DNA of 64,000 bases, from NCBI RefSeq assembly GCF_029906645.1, contig NZ_JARYGZ010000001.1, forward strand, positions 620,001-684,000, in the 5' to 3' direction. A model generated the notes under the pieces. It searched no databases and was not told the DNA's origin. It saw only the letters and a program-made list of their open reading frames with translations. The stretch is from Sphingomonas oryzagri. GTDB lineage: Bacteria; Pseudomonadota; Alphaproteobacteria; Sphingomonadales; Sphingomonadaceae. The position numbers and the translations under genes are program-made. This document shows positions 18,360-26,381 of this stretch, in pieces; position 1 is the stretch's first letter, and each line of letters starts with the position of its first letter.

Positions 18360-19618
18360 GCGCGCCCCGTCGCCCTGCCGCTGGCTGCCTGCCACGCCTT
18401 GTGCGAGGCGAGGGCGAAGCGGGTCTCGATCTTGCCGGTGCCGGCCATGAGATCGGCGACGTATCGCGCGACGGCCAGGCCATGCTTGAAACCGTGGCCG
18501 CTGCCGCCGCCGACGACCCAGGTGTCGGCCCATGCCGGGTGGCGATCGATCAGGAAGTTGCGATCGTCGGTATTCTCATACTGGCAGACGCGCTGTTCGG
18601 CGAGCGGTCGCTCGGCCAGCGCGGGGAAGCGTCGGCGGAGGTAGGCGCACGCGTCGGCCAGCGCGCGATCCCCGACGCGGCGATCGTCGGTGTCGGGATC
18701 GACCGCTTCGCCGGGGCCATCGAGCGCGATCTTGAAGCCGCGCGCCTCGATATCTGGGAAACCGTAATGGAGATCGGGATCGCCGGCATCGACCCAGGCC
18801 GGCATATGGGGTGGGGCGAAGCGACCGTCACCGGCTTCCGGCGAGAAGAAGAACACGTCCTTGCGGATCGGCACGATGCGGGCGCCGATCACGTTCGGAA
18901 AGAGCTTGGCCAGCCAGGGGCCGCAGGCGAAGACGAAGCGGTCGGCGTTCAATCGCTCGCGGCTCGTGGCGACGATCGTCGTGAGCTTCGATCCGCCCGC
19001 TTGCGGCGGTTCGACCGACAGCTGGCGGAAGGTCCCGCCGGCCTTCACGAAGTCCGCGACCAGGGTCTGCACCGCACGCCGCGCCATCAAAGCGCCCATG
19101 GTGGGCTGGAGCAGGCCGACGCCAACGCCTGCGAAGCTCATTTGCGGCCAGCGACGGGCGAGATCGTCGGGCGCCATCTTCTCGACCGGAATACCCATCG
19201 ACCGCTGGAGCGCGATGCTGCGATCGATCTTCGCATCGTTCTTCGGATAAATGTAGAGCGCGCCGGTCTCGTGGAAGAGCGGGCTCTCGTGCCGCGCCGA
19301 CAGCGCCTTCCATTCGGCGAGCGAGTCCCACGCCCAGCGCGTGTAGAGCGGATCGCCGCCATATTCGGTGCGGATCAGGCGTGTCTCGCCGCCCGATGAC
19401 GCGCGGGAATGGGCCGCGCCCCAGGCGTCGAGCAGCAGCACCTTCGCGCCTCGATGCTGGAGAACCAACGCTGTCCACGCGCCGAATACGCCGGCGCCGA
19501 CCACGACGACATCCTGTCCCTTCGCTGGGCGGGCCTGCGCGGACCTTGCCGTCAGCGCGCCGGCGACCGCGATCCCGCCCAGCACGTCGCGGCGCGAGAC
19601 CGGCCGCCGGTCCGTCAC
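18356..19618 (-). CDS. Tat-exported FAD-dependent oxidoreductase (DAO family)
   Basis: This 420-residue flavoprotein of the D-amino-acid/sarcosine oxidase family has a Tat signal (VSRRDVLGGIAVAGAL) and a Rossmann FAD motif VVVGAGVFGAWTAL. SSGGETRLIR resembles sarcosine/N-methyltryptophan oxidase, and a C-terminal GGGSGHGFKHG resembles the FAD-covalent region. It probably oxidises an amine or N-methyl amino acid in the periplasm. The start is a GTG at 19618 that overlaps the preceding stop (GTGA) and places the twin-arginine motif at the N-terminus; no ATG fits. Confidence 0.87.
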   Translation of the reverse strand: MTDRRPVSRRDVLGGIAVAGALTARSAQARPAKGQDVVVVGAGVFGAWTALVLQHRGAKVLLLDAWGAAHSRASSGGETRLIRTEYGGDPLYTRWAWDSLAEWKALSARHESPLFHETGALYIYPKNDAKIDRSIALQRSMGIPVEKMAPDDLARRWPQMSFAGVGVGLLQPTMGALMARRAVQTLVADFVKAGGTFRQLSVEPPQAGGSKLTTIVATSRERLNADRFVFACGPWLAKLFPNVIGARIVPIRKDVFFFSPEAGDGRFAPPHMPAWVDAGDPDLHYGFPDIEARGFKIALDGPGEAVDPDTDDRRVGDRALADACAYLRRRFPALAERPLAEQRVCQYENTDDRNFLIDRHPAWADTWVVGGGSGHGFKHGLAVARYVADLMAGTGKIETRFALASHKAWQAASGRATGRA

Positions 19619-20100
19619 CGATCCTTGTCCGCATCCGGGTGCGCGGCGCGCCACGCATCGAGCCGGGCCAGCCACTGTGCGGCGGAGAGCGGACCCTGCG
19701 CCTTCGTCTCGCTGTGGGTGGCGACGTTCTTGCGGATCTCCAGCCAGAAGGCCGGACCGGTTTTCAGGTGAAGCTCCTCGGCCTTGGCGTCCATCGCGGC
19801 CTGCTGCGCGGGCGTGACGGGCGTCTTGGGATAGGGCTTGAACAGCAGCACGTCCCAGCCTTCGCCGTCTTCGTGCAGGAACATCTGCGTCGTCGGCTGG
19901 CCGCCGGCGTTCGAGACGATGTCCCACTGGGCCAGCTTCCGGATGAAGGCTTCCTGATGGCCCGGCGCCAGCTGGAACACCTCGAACGCAGCCTCCGGAA
20001 AAGGCTTGCCGTCGTCCGGGTTTACCGGCGGCGAGGCGAAGGCCGCGGACGGAAGCAGCGCGGCAAGGATAAACATGGATGTCAGGCCGAATGTCTTCAC
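19615..20100 (-). CDS. Small secreted protein of unknown function (paralogue A)
   Basis: This 161-residue protein has a signal peptide (LTSMFILAALLPSAAFA) and no family I can name with certainty. The segment FEVFQLAPGHQEAFIRKLA followed by MFLHEDG and WDVLLFKP suggests a dimeric alpha/beta barrel (ABM/EthD-like) fold. The C-terminus LDAWRAAHPDAD is shared exactly with a second protein at 52030-52536. It is coupled by GTGA to a Tat FAD oxidase, while its paralogue is coupled to a Tat amidohydrolase, so both may assist a periplasmic enzyme. It is the first gene of the 20100-10286 run. Confidence 0.75.
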   Translation of the reverse strand: MKTFGLTSMFILAALLPSAAFASPPVNPDDGKPFPEAAFEVFQLAPGHQEAFIRKLAQWDIVSNAGGQPTTQMFLHEDGEGWDVLLFKPYPKTPVTPAQQAAMDAKAEELHLKTGPAFWLEIRKNVATHSETKAQGPLSAAQWLARLDAWRAAHPDADKDR

Positions 20101-20256
20101 GGGAACCCCTTTCGTCGGATCAGGCGCCGCGAGCTTTCCCTGCCCGTTCCGGATCGCCGTTCGGTGAGGCGAGGCTAGTGAGCCTGCAATCGTCCAAGCA
20201 ATGACGATGAGATGATCGCATCATAACCTGGCCGCTCAAGTCGGTCCGCCGGGTAT

Positions 20257-20703
20257 TCAGGGGGCCTCGACGGGTAAGGACGGGCGCACGCCGAGGAAGC
20301 GGTAGTTGCGGTGCCAGTCGCCATCCAGCCAGATCAGGTCGATCGTGCGCTCGTCACCGTCGAACCAGAGCGTCGGCACGCTGCCTTTTCCGTCGATCTC
20401 GGCAGCGGAGCCGAGTGCCACCACGGGGTGGCGCACCTGTGTGTTCGGGAACGCCTCACCATATGCAAGGATGTCGCCCATGCGCGCCGGTTCGAAGCCA
20501 CCCTCGCGGATCAGGCGAGCGGCCTCATCGGAGGGGATGTTGCGCGCGAAATGGAAAAGTTTGTATTCGCGCCTGCCGATCTGGTCGCCGGTCACCGGGA
20601 ACAGCGCTTCCGCGAGAGAGGGATGGCGCCAGCCATAATGTCCCCGCGCGATGCGGGCCTCGAATTCGAGTTCGGCCGGAATTTCCAGCGTCGCGTCGGT
20701 CAT
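20257..20703 (-). CDS. Hypothetical protein, 148 aa
   Basis: I do not recognise this soluble protein, which has no signal peptide or membrane segment. It is rich in aromatic and acidic residues (GHYGWRHPS, YKLFHFARN, DLIWLDGDWHRNYRF), which suggests a ligand-binding or small enzyme domain. The start at 20703 is favoured over 20709 because GGAG lies 6 nt upstream. It follows the cyclodeaminase gene by 22 nt and ends the cluster that starts at the CoA-transferase, so it probably serves the same pathway. Confidence 0.6.
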   Translation of the reverse strand: MTDATLEIPAELEFEARIARGHYGWRHPSLAEALFPVTGDQIGRREYKLFHFARNIPSDEAARLIREGGFEPARMGDILAYGEAFPNTQVRHPVVALGSAAEIDGKGSVPTLWFDGDERTIDLIWLDGDWHRNYRFLGVRPSLPVEAP

Positions 20704-20725
20704 CGTCATCTCCGGAAGTTCGAAA

Positions 20726-21679
20726 TCAAAGCGTGATGGATTGCCCCGCCGACAGCGCGATCGCGCGGCGGTAGACCATGTCTGCGACGACGAGATCCTC
20801 CACGGCATGGCCCATCGCCTTGTAGACGGTCACTTCGTCGATGGATTCCCGGCCGGGCTTTCGGCCGAGCAGGATTTCGCCAAGCTCGGTTCCCCATGCG
20901 GGATCGATGCCGGCCAGTTCCGCGCAGCCTGCCGGGGCGGGGGCGAAGGCGATCCTTGCCTCGACGACCAGTCTGTGGCGTGCGGCGATGGCCGGATCGA
21001 GCTCGCCACAGGGCGGAGCATAGCCGACCGAGCTGATATGCTGGCCGGGGCACAGCCAGTCCATGTGGATCAAGGGATGCTCCGCATGTGAGCACAGGCA
21101 CACGATATCCGAGGCGCGAACCGCCGCCTCATGATCCTCGATGGCGATCGCCCGAGGATCGCGCGCGGCGAGACGCTGCGCGCTCTCGGCGCCGTGCGAC
21201 CCCACATAGATCGTCTCGATATCGAAGTGGCGGCTCATCAGGTCGAGATGTGCCTGCCCCTGCACGCCGGCGCCGAGGATAGTCATCGCGCGCGAATCCG
21301 GGCGCGCCAGCAGCTTCGCGGCAAGCGTCGCGGCGCCGGCGGTGCGCATGGCGGTGATATGCGCGCCGTCCATCAGCGCGAGTACCTCGCCCGTCACCGA
21401 ATCCATCAGGATGATGAGCCCGAGATGCGTGGGAATGCCGGCTGCCGCGTTTCCGGGAAAGAGCGTCACCAGCTTCGTGCCGAACGGCAGGCCCGGCACG
21501 GCCGCCGGCATGGTCAACAGATGTCCCGCATCGCCGATGGCCATTTCGCCGCGTGGGGGAGAGATCGCGGTCTCGTCGGTGATCGTCTCAAAGCCCTTCG
21601 CCAGCACGTCGAGCAACTGCTCGGTATCGAGCAGCCGCGCCACCTCGGCCGCATTCAGCAGGAGCGCTTGCCGCCTCAC
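20726..21679 (-). CDS. Ornithine cyclodeaminase/mu-crystallin family protein
   Basis: This protein of about 317 residues has the family's N-terminal substrate domain (GTKLVTLFPGN with the conserved Lys, MDGAHITAMRTAGAAT) and an NAD(P)-binding loop ILGAGVQGQAHL. Members either cyclise ornithine to proline or reduce imines such as pyrroline-2-carboxylate. The start is a GTG at 21679 overlapping the stop of the acetamidase gene (GTGA), since no suitable ATG exists at the domain start. A role in turning an imino acid into a usable amino acid would fit the amidase neighbour. Confidence 0.88.
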   Translation of the reverse strand: MRRQALLLNAAEVARLLDTEQLLDVLAKGFETITDETAISPPRGEMAIGDAGHLLTMPAAVPGLPFGTKLVTLFPGNAAAGIPTHLGLIILMDSVTGEVLALMDGAHITAMRTAGAATLAAKLLARPDSRAMTILGAGVQGQAHLDLMSRHFDIETIYVGSHGAESAQRLAARDPRAIAIEDHEAAVRASDIVCLCSHAEHPLIHMDWLCPGQHISSVGYAPPCGELDPAIAARHRLVVEARIAFAPAPAGCAELAGIDPAWGTELGEILLGRKPGRESIDEVTVYKAMGHAVEDLVVADMVYRRAIALSAGQSITL

Positions 21680-22617
21680 TCGAAGATCTGCCGGGGCATG
21701 TAGAAGGAGACGACGACGTTGGGCATGTCGACGATTTCGCTGATGCGCAGGTCGCCCGCGACGCTGCACAGCATGTAGGCGTCCGCCGCACTCATCTTGT
21801 GCAGCCTGGTCAGCCGGTCGATCATGCCGCGTACGGCGTTGCGGCTGGCTTCCATCAGGTCCGGGCCGATGCCCATCGTCGCCTCGTAGCCCCGGCTATC
21901 GATGTGCCGGGTGACGGGTTCGTGCGTCACGAAACGTGGAAAGCGGAGGTTCTCGCCCTTCACCAGATCAAGCTTCACCGTGGCGCCCATCGGCGATTCG
22001 ATCGCCGTACCGCAGACCTCGCCGTCGCCCTGCGCGCAATGTGGATCGCCGAGCGAGAAGAGCGCGCCCGGCACCTGCACGGGCAGATAGAGCTCGACAC
22101 CGACGGTGAGATCGCGCGTGTCGAGATTGCCGCCCGTGGCATAGGGCGGTACCGTGCTGAATTCACCAGCCGCGGCCTGCTCCACGCCGACGATGCCGCA
22201 GAACGGCCGGACCGGGATCTTCGCGATGGACGAGAAGGCGGTCGGCGTGCCGAGCGATCGATCGTAGGTCCAGATATGCAGGCCGGGGTCGGGAAAATCG
22301 TCCGCCAGCAAGCCGAAACCCGGGATGATGCCGGTCCAGCCCCAGCCGCTCGGATTGAATCCAAGCAACGTGATCTTCAGGGCGTCGCCCGGCTCCGCTC
22401 CGTCAACATAGACCGGGCCGACGATCGGATTGACGCGCGCGAAATCGAGATTGGCGATGTCCTCGGCCGTAGAGTGGCGCGAGAGTTGCCCGCACACCGC
22501 GTCCATCTCACCGTATTCGAGCGTGTCGCCAGGTGCGACGGTCATAACCGGCGCGTGATCCCGGCACCATGTCAGATGCTCGTGATGGGCGTGGATGGTG
22601 TGGCATCGCGACTGCAT
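21676..22617 (-). CDS. Acetamidase/formamidase family protein
   Basis: This 313-residue protein of the FmdA/AmdA family hydrolyses small amides to acid and ammonia. Family features seen: PGDTLEYGEMDAVCGQ near the N-terminus, GPVYVDGAEPGDAL, FCGIVGVEQAA, GGNLDTRDLTVG and GDPHCAQGDGEVCG, the last with Asp/His/Cys residues near the active site. GGAGGT precedes the ATG. It is followed by the cyclodeaminase-like gene through a GTGA overlap, so they are made together. The amide is unknown. Confidence 0.92.
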   Translation of the reverse strand: MQSRCHTIHAHHEHLTWCRDHAPVMTVAPGDTLEYGEMDAVCGQLSRHSTAEDIANLDFARVNPIVGPVYVDGAEPGDALKITLLGFNPSGWGWTGIIPGFGLLADDFPDPGLHIWTYDRSLGTPTAFSSIAKIPVRPFCGIVGVEQAAAGEFSTVPPYATGGNLDTRDLTVGVELYLPVQVPGALFSLGDPHCAQGDGEVCGTAIESPMGATVKLDLVKGENLRFPRFVTHEPVTRHIDSRGYEATMGIGPDLMEASRNAVRGMIDRLTRLHKMSAADAYMLCSVAGDLRISEIVDMPNVVVSFYMPRQIFE

Positions 22618-22645
22618 GATGACCTCCGGATGGTGATTTGTGTGA

Positions 22646-23155
22646 TCAGACGGGGCCGGACACGACGCAGCCGCCGGCTCGCCATCCGCGAGGATAGGTT
22701 ACCGAATAGGCTTCGAGATCCCAGCCCCGATCACGCCAGTAGGTGTCGATCGCCCAGAGTCGGCCTGTCGCGTCGGCAACATAGGCGAAGAACCATCTCG
22801 ACCGGTCGGCGGTCTTCAGGAAGGCGAACAGGTGCGCGAGCGGGATTCGCGCTTGCTTCTCGCCGCCGAGCGCTGCGAAGATCGGTTCGTCCACCGTTCC
22901 CTTCATCAGGCGATATTGCAGGAGAGTGGCACCGGCCACATCCGTTTCGGTCAGCGGCAGAAAGTGGCTGGCGAAATCGTCGCCGACATAGCTGATCGGC
23001 AGCTCACCCTCGCGATCGACCACGAACTTCTGGCGCGTGACGAAGTGCGTGACGCCCGCGACCTCGATCGCGTCCGCGACGACCTCCAGAATACCGGCGA
23101 CTATCATAGGTGGGCGCGCGGTCGTCCGCCCGGAATTGAGATCGCCATTCTTCAT
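22646..23155 (-). CDS. Hypothetical protein, 169 aa
   Basis: I do not recognise this soluble protein. It has no signal peptide. Seen features are an acidic/aromatic composition (RWFFAYVADATGRLWAIDTYWRD) and a mainly beta-strand look. It lies 28 nt before the acetamidase gene and 82 nt after the M24 gene on the same strand. A start with GGGAG about 10 nt upstream supports expression. It may be a small accessory or binding protein of the amide pathway. Confidence 0.6.
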   Translation of the reverse strand: MKNGDLNSGRTTARPPMIVAGILEVVADAIEVAGVTHFVTRQKFVVDREGELPISYVGDDFASHFLPLTETDVAGATLLQYRLMKGTVDEPIFAALGGEKQARIPLAHLFAFLKTADRSRWFFAYVADATGRLWAIDTYWRDRGWDLEAYSVTYPRGWRAGGCVVSGPV

Positions 23156-23237
23156 ATCGCAAATGCTCCCGGCGCCTGGCCGGCGCTCAAAAATCTGGTG
23201 CTTGCGGCCTTGCCGACGATGGGGCCGGCCGCGCCTG

Positions 23238-23915
23238 TCATCCGAAGAGAAGATCCTCGTAGAAGGCGCCGAACGGCCGGCTGGGATGCCGGATCTGGAT
23301 TTCCAGCACCCACAGTCCGCCGCTCGGCACGAAATCCGCTTCGATCAGCGGGCCGTCGTGCTTCACCGCATGCGGGAAGTCCGACAGGCGATGCCCCGTC
23401 ATCTCGAGATTCAGCAGCCAGCCGCGATGCGTCGCCTCCGCCTCGACGAAACGGTAGAGAGCGGGGCCGGTGAGTCCGTCCGAGCGCCAGCGCGCCTGCG
23501 CCGTATCGAAGATCGCCTTCACGTCGACGGCTGCCTTGAGCATCTCGGGATCGTCGCCGATGACGAAGGTCGCGCCCGCATCTCCCTCATGCCCGCGCCA
23601 AACCGGCCCAATATCGACGAAGAAGATGTCGTTTTCCCCGAGCATCACACCCGGATCCGATTTCTCCTCGAAATCCTTCAGCGTGTTGCGGCCGCAGCGG
23701 ACATGGATGCCATGCCAGCCACGCAGCATACCGGCATCCTTCAGCGACCGCCGCATCAACGCCACCGCCTCCTCCTCGGCCATGCCGGGGCGGATGGCGG
23801 CGGCGACCCGGTGCATGATCGCCCGCGTCCGCTCGCGCGCCTCCAGCATGATCGCCGGATCGAAGTGTGCGCCGTTGCGCTCCTGTTCGGTCTGAATGTC
23901 CGACATCGAAATCAC
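23238..23915 (-). CDS. M24-family (creatinase/prolidase fold) protein
   Basis: This protein of about 225 residues has only the pita-bread catalytic domain of M24 metallopeptidases. Metal-ligand-like positions are visible: DIGPVWRGHEGDAG (two Asp), TGHRLSDFPHAV (His) and Glu in LWVLEIQI; a second metal Glu is not obvious. The N-terminal creatinase/prolidase domain is missing, so it is shorter than prolidase (over 350 residues). A GTG at 23915 with AAAGGA upstream seems the better start; an ATG is at 23906. It may hydrolyse a C-N bond in a cyclic or proline-like compound rather than a peptide. Confidence 0.82.
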   Translation of the reverse strand: MISMSDIQTEQERNGAHFDPAIMLEARERTRAIMHRVAAAIRPGMAEEEAVALMRRSLKDAGMLRGWHGIHVRCGRNTLKDFEEKSDPGVMLGENDIFFVDIGPVWRGHEGDAGATFVIGDDPEMLKAAVDVKAIFDTAQARWRSDGLTGPALYRFVEAEATHRGWLLNLEMTGHRLSDFPHAVKHDGPLIEADFVPSGGLWVLEIQIRHPSRPFGAFYEDLLFG

Positions 23916-24042
23916 TCAATCCTTTCCGATGTCGGTCCGCAGGTGCTCAAGATATTGGCCGATCAACCTCTCGACTGTTGTTTCCATGAGAAGAAAATTG
24001 CGGTCGAAGGCGGCGGTCTTCAATGACAGTTTGGGTATCGTC

Positions 24043-25245
24043 TCATGCCGGGCCGACGGGATCGGAGACGACGCCCTCGAATAAGAGCGCCTCGATCTCC
24101 GCGTCGTCATATCCGCAGCCCCGCAGCACCGCGCGGCTATGTTCGCCGAGCGCAGGCGGCGGCCGGTCGTCGTGGCGATCGACCGAGCCGAACGTGATCG
24201 GATGGCCGATCGTCCGTTTGATGGACGGCGGGTAGAGCGGGCCGGGCGTGAAGAAGCCGATGTCGGCGAGATGCGGATCGTCCGGCAGATCGGCAAGCGA
24301 CGCCACTGTCGAGCACGGAATGTCCAGCAGGGTCAGCCGCTCGATCCACTCGGCGGTCGTGCGCGAGGGCATCGCGTCAGCGACGACGAGATAGAGTTCG
24401 GGAAGATGCGCCTGGCGCTGTGCCGGATCGCGAAACCATTCCGTCTGGATGAGATCGGAGCGGCCGATCTCGTGGAGAAAGGCCTGCCATTGCGGCCCGG
24501 TATAGGGCAGGGCGGCAATCCAGCCGTCGCGGGTGCGGTAAGGGCGTCTGTCCGGATAGAAGAGGCGCGGATAGCCGATATCCGACACGGGGCCTGCGGT
24601 GGCGCCGGAGAGATGCTCGTTCAGCAACGTCGCGACCGCCGCCTCGAACATCGGAACCTCGACGTGAATGGCGCCGGCATGGCCGCTCGCCTTGGCGTAG
24701 AGCGCTGCGAGGATGCCCTGCACCGCGTGCAAGGCGCCCAGCTTGTCGGCCAGGATCGTTGGAACGTAGGCGGGGTCGCTGCTGACCTCCAGCGAGAGGC
24801 CGGCAAGTCCGCTCGCCGCCTGCACCACGTCGTCGAAAGCCGGGCGATTGCGGTAGCGGCCGCCCTGGCCGAAGCCGATCGCGGCGCAATAAACGATATC
24901 CGGATTGATGGCGGCCGCCGTCTCGAAATCGATGCCCGCACGCGCCGCCGCCTCGACCCGCATATTGTGCAGCAGGACGGTCGATCGCGACACCAGCCGC
25001 CGGACGATGTCCCGGCTCCTCGGCGCTTTCAGATCGAGCGCCAGCGCCTTCTTGTTGCGATTGTTGTTGAGGAACAGCGTGCCGCTGCCGTCCACCATGG
25101 GGTGGGATGCGCGGGAGATGTCGCCGGTAAGCGGCTCGATCTTGATCACCGTCGCACCGAGATCCGCGAGCATCTGCCCGGCATAGGGACCCATCACGAC
25201 GGCACCGAATTCGAGCACCGTCACATTTTTCAGCAGATAATACAT
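24043..25245 (-). CDS. CaiB/BaiF-type (class III) CoA-transferase
   Basis: This 400-residue protein belongs to the family III CoA-transferases, which move CoA between carboxylates. It has the N-terminal VLEFGAVVMGPYAGQMLADLGATVIKIE and the conserved PDIVYCAAIGFGQGGRYRNR followed by the acidic FDDVVQA, where the catalytic Asp lies. The tail HLADIGFF and later HSRAVLRGCGYDDAEIEALL are typical. It is first in the 25245-20257 run and divergent from a LysR gene, so it is probably under LysR control and activates the pathway's carboxylic acid. Confidence 0.93.
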   Translation of the reverse strand: MYYLLKNVTVLEFGAVVMGPYAGQMLADLGATVIKIEPLTGDISRASHPMVDGSGTLFLNNNRNKKALALDLKAPRSRDIVRRLVSRSTVLLHNMRVEAAARAGIDFETAAAINPDIVYCAAIGFGQGGRYRNRPAFDDVVQAASGLAGLSLEVSSDPAYVPTILADKLGALHAVQGILAALYAKASGHAGAIHVEVPMFEAAVATLLNEHLSGATAGPVSDIGYPRLFYPDRRPYRTRDGWIAALPYTGPQWQAFLHEIGRSDLIQTEWFRDPAQRQAHLPELYLVVADAMPSRTTAEWIERLTLLDIPCSTVASLADLPDDPHLADIGFFTPGPLYPPSIKRTIGHPITFGSVDRHDDRPPPALGEHSRAVLRGCGYDDAEIEALLFEGVVSDPVGPA

Positions 25246-25436
25246 TCAGGCCATCACCATCGCTCGACGTGCCTCACGAAGTGGCAGCCGCCCGCTTCAT
25301 CGCTATCGGCTGCCGGCAACCCGGCAATGGCCTTTTTGGTATCAGTTGATGACCGGGGCGCACCGGCCCGATGTCGCCTTGCCGGTATGTCACAAAAATG
25401 TATCGTACCGTCAGTCCACGGCCCCGGAGCGATGGC
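25246..25436. promoter_or_regulatory. Divergent LysR / CoA-transferase control region
   Basis: This is 191 nt between divergently transcribed genes, the usual place for LysR binding. An 8-bp perfect inverted repeat (GGCAGCCG at 25283-25290, CGGCTGCC at 25307-25314, 16 nt apart) is present. No clear T-N11-A box is claimed. Confidence 0.4.
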
Positions 25437-26381
25437 ATGTCACGTCTCACGCTCTCCCAGCTCTCCGCCTTCATGAAGCTCGCGGAGACGTCGAGTTTCA
25501 AGGATGCGGCGACGCAACTCGGCGTGTCGCAGCCTGCGCTCAGCCGCACAATCCAGCACATCGAAACGCGAGTGGGCGTCCGCCTGTTCGATCGCGACAC
25601 GCGCACCGTGACGCTCACGCCTGCGGGTGAACGGCTGCGCCCATCGGCGGCACGACTGCTGGAAGATTACGAGACCGTGTTTCGCGAGCTTCGCGAGTTC
25701 GTCGAGGGGCGCGAAGGCATCATCCGCATCGCCACGCTGCCGTCTGTCGCATCCGCCGTGCTGCCGGGTGCGATTCAGCGGTTCCAGCCGAAGTTTCCGG
25801 GGGTTCGCATAGAGATATGGGAGGATGTCGGCGAGCAGGTCCACAATGTCGTGCGGGAAGGTACTGCCGATTTCGCCATCGCGCCCCCGCCCGATCTGGC
25901 GGGCGATCTGCGCTATCAGGAATTGCTCAAGGACAGTATCGTGCTGGCCTGCCGGCAGGACGATCCGCTCGCGGCGATCGCCGAGCATAACTGGTCTTCC
26001 TTCGAGGGATGCCGCCTCGTGACGATGTCGCCGGAGACGGGTCTGCGCAAGATGGTCGAGAGCGGGCTCGCCCAATCGGGCGTGGTGGTCGAGCGGATGT
26101 TCAACTGCAGCGCGGCGACCACAGTCGGAGCCCTGGTGAACGCTGGGCAGGGCATCACCGCGCTGACCCGGCTGACCATGGCGCAGATCGCGTCACCGTC
26201 TCTCGTCTGGCGGCCGCTGGTCGATCCGGCGCTGGCGCGGTCGATCGGCGTCGTCCGGCACAAGGCGAGGTCCTTGTCGCCGGCGGCGCAGGCCTTCACA
26301 CGCGAGGTGGAGCAGCAGGCGCGCGTGCTGCGGATGGGCGATCTTGCGCCCTCCGCGCTCGATCTCGTCCAGAGTGCCTGA
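25437..26381 (+). CDS. LysR-family transcriptional regulator
   Basis: This 314-residue protein has an N-terminal LysR HTH (LSQLSAFMKLAETSSFKDAATQLGVSQPALSRTIQHIE, about residues 4-43) and a C-terminal periplasmic-binding-like effector domain (REGIIRIATLPSVAS, GVRIEIWEDVGEQV, VNAGQGITAL). GGAG precedes the ATG at 25437. Divergent from the CoA-transferase, it probably activates that operon with a pathway acid as inducer. Its 3' end overlaps the convergent permease gene by 86 bp. Confidence 0.92.
   Translation: MSRLTLSQLSAFMKLAETSSFKDAATQLGVSQPALSRTIQHIETRVGVRLFDRDTRTVTLTPAGERLRPSAARLLEDYETVFRELREFVEGREGIIRIATLPSVASAVLPGAIQRFQPKFPGVRIEIWEDVGEQVHNVVREGTADFAIAPPPDLAGDLRYQELLKDSIVLACRQDDPLAAIAEHNWSSFEGCRLVTMSPETGLRKMVESGLAQSGVVVERMFNCSAATTVGALVNAGQGITALTRLTMAQIASPSLVWRPLVDPALARSIGVVRHKARSLSPAAQAFTREVEQQARVLRMGDLAPSALDLVQSA

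Noticed and set aside
20726-25245. Ectoine degradation cluster
   Set aside because: M24, cyclodeaminase and CoA-transferase recall doeA/eutC-type genes, but the M24 protein is far too short, and no DoeB deacetylase, transaminase or EutB is present.
25283-25314. GGCAGCCG/CGGCTGCC hairpin as a terminator
   Set aside because: No gene ends there and no T-run follows; it lies in a divergent promoter region, so at most it is an operator.
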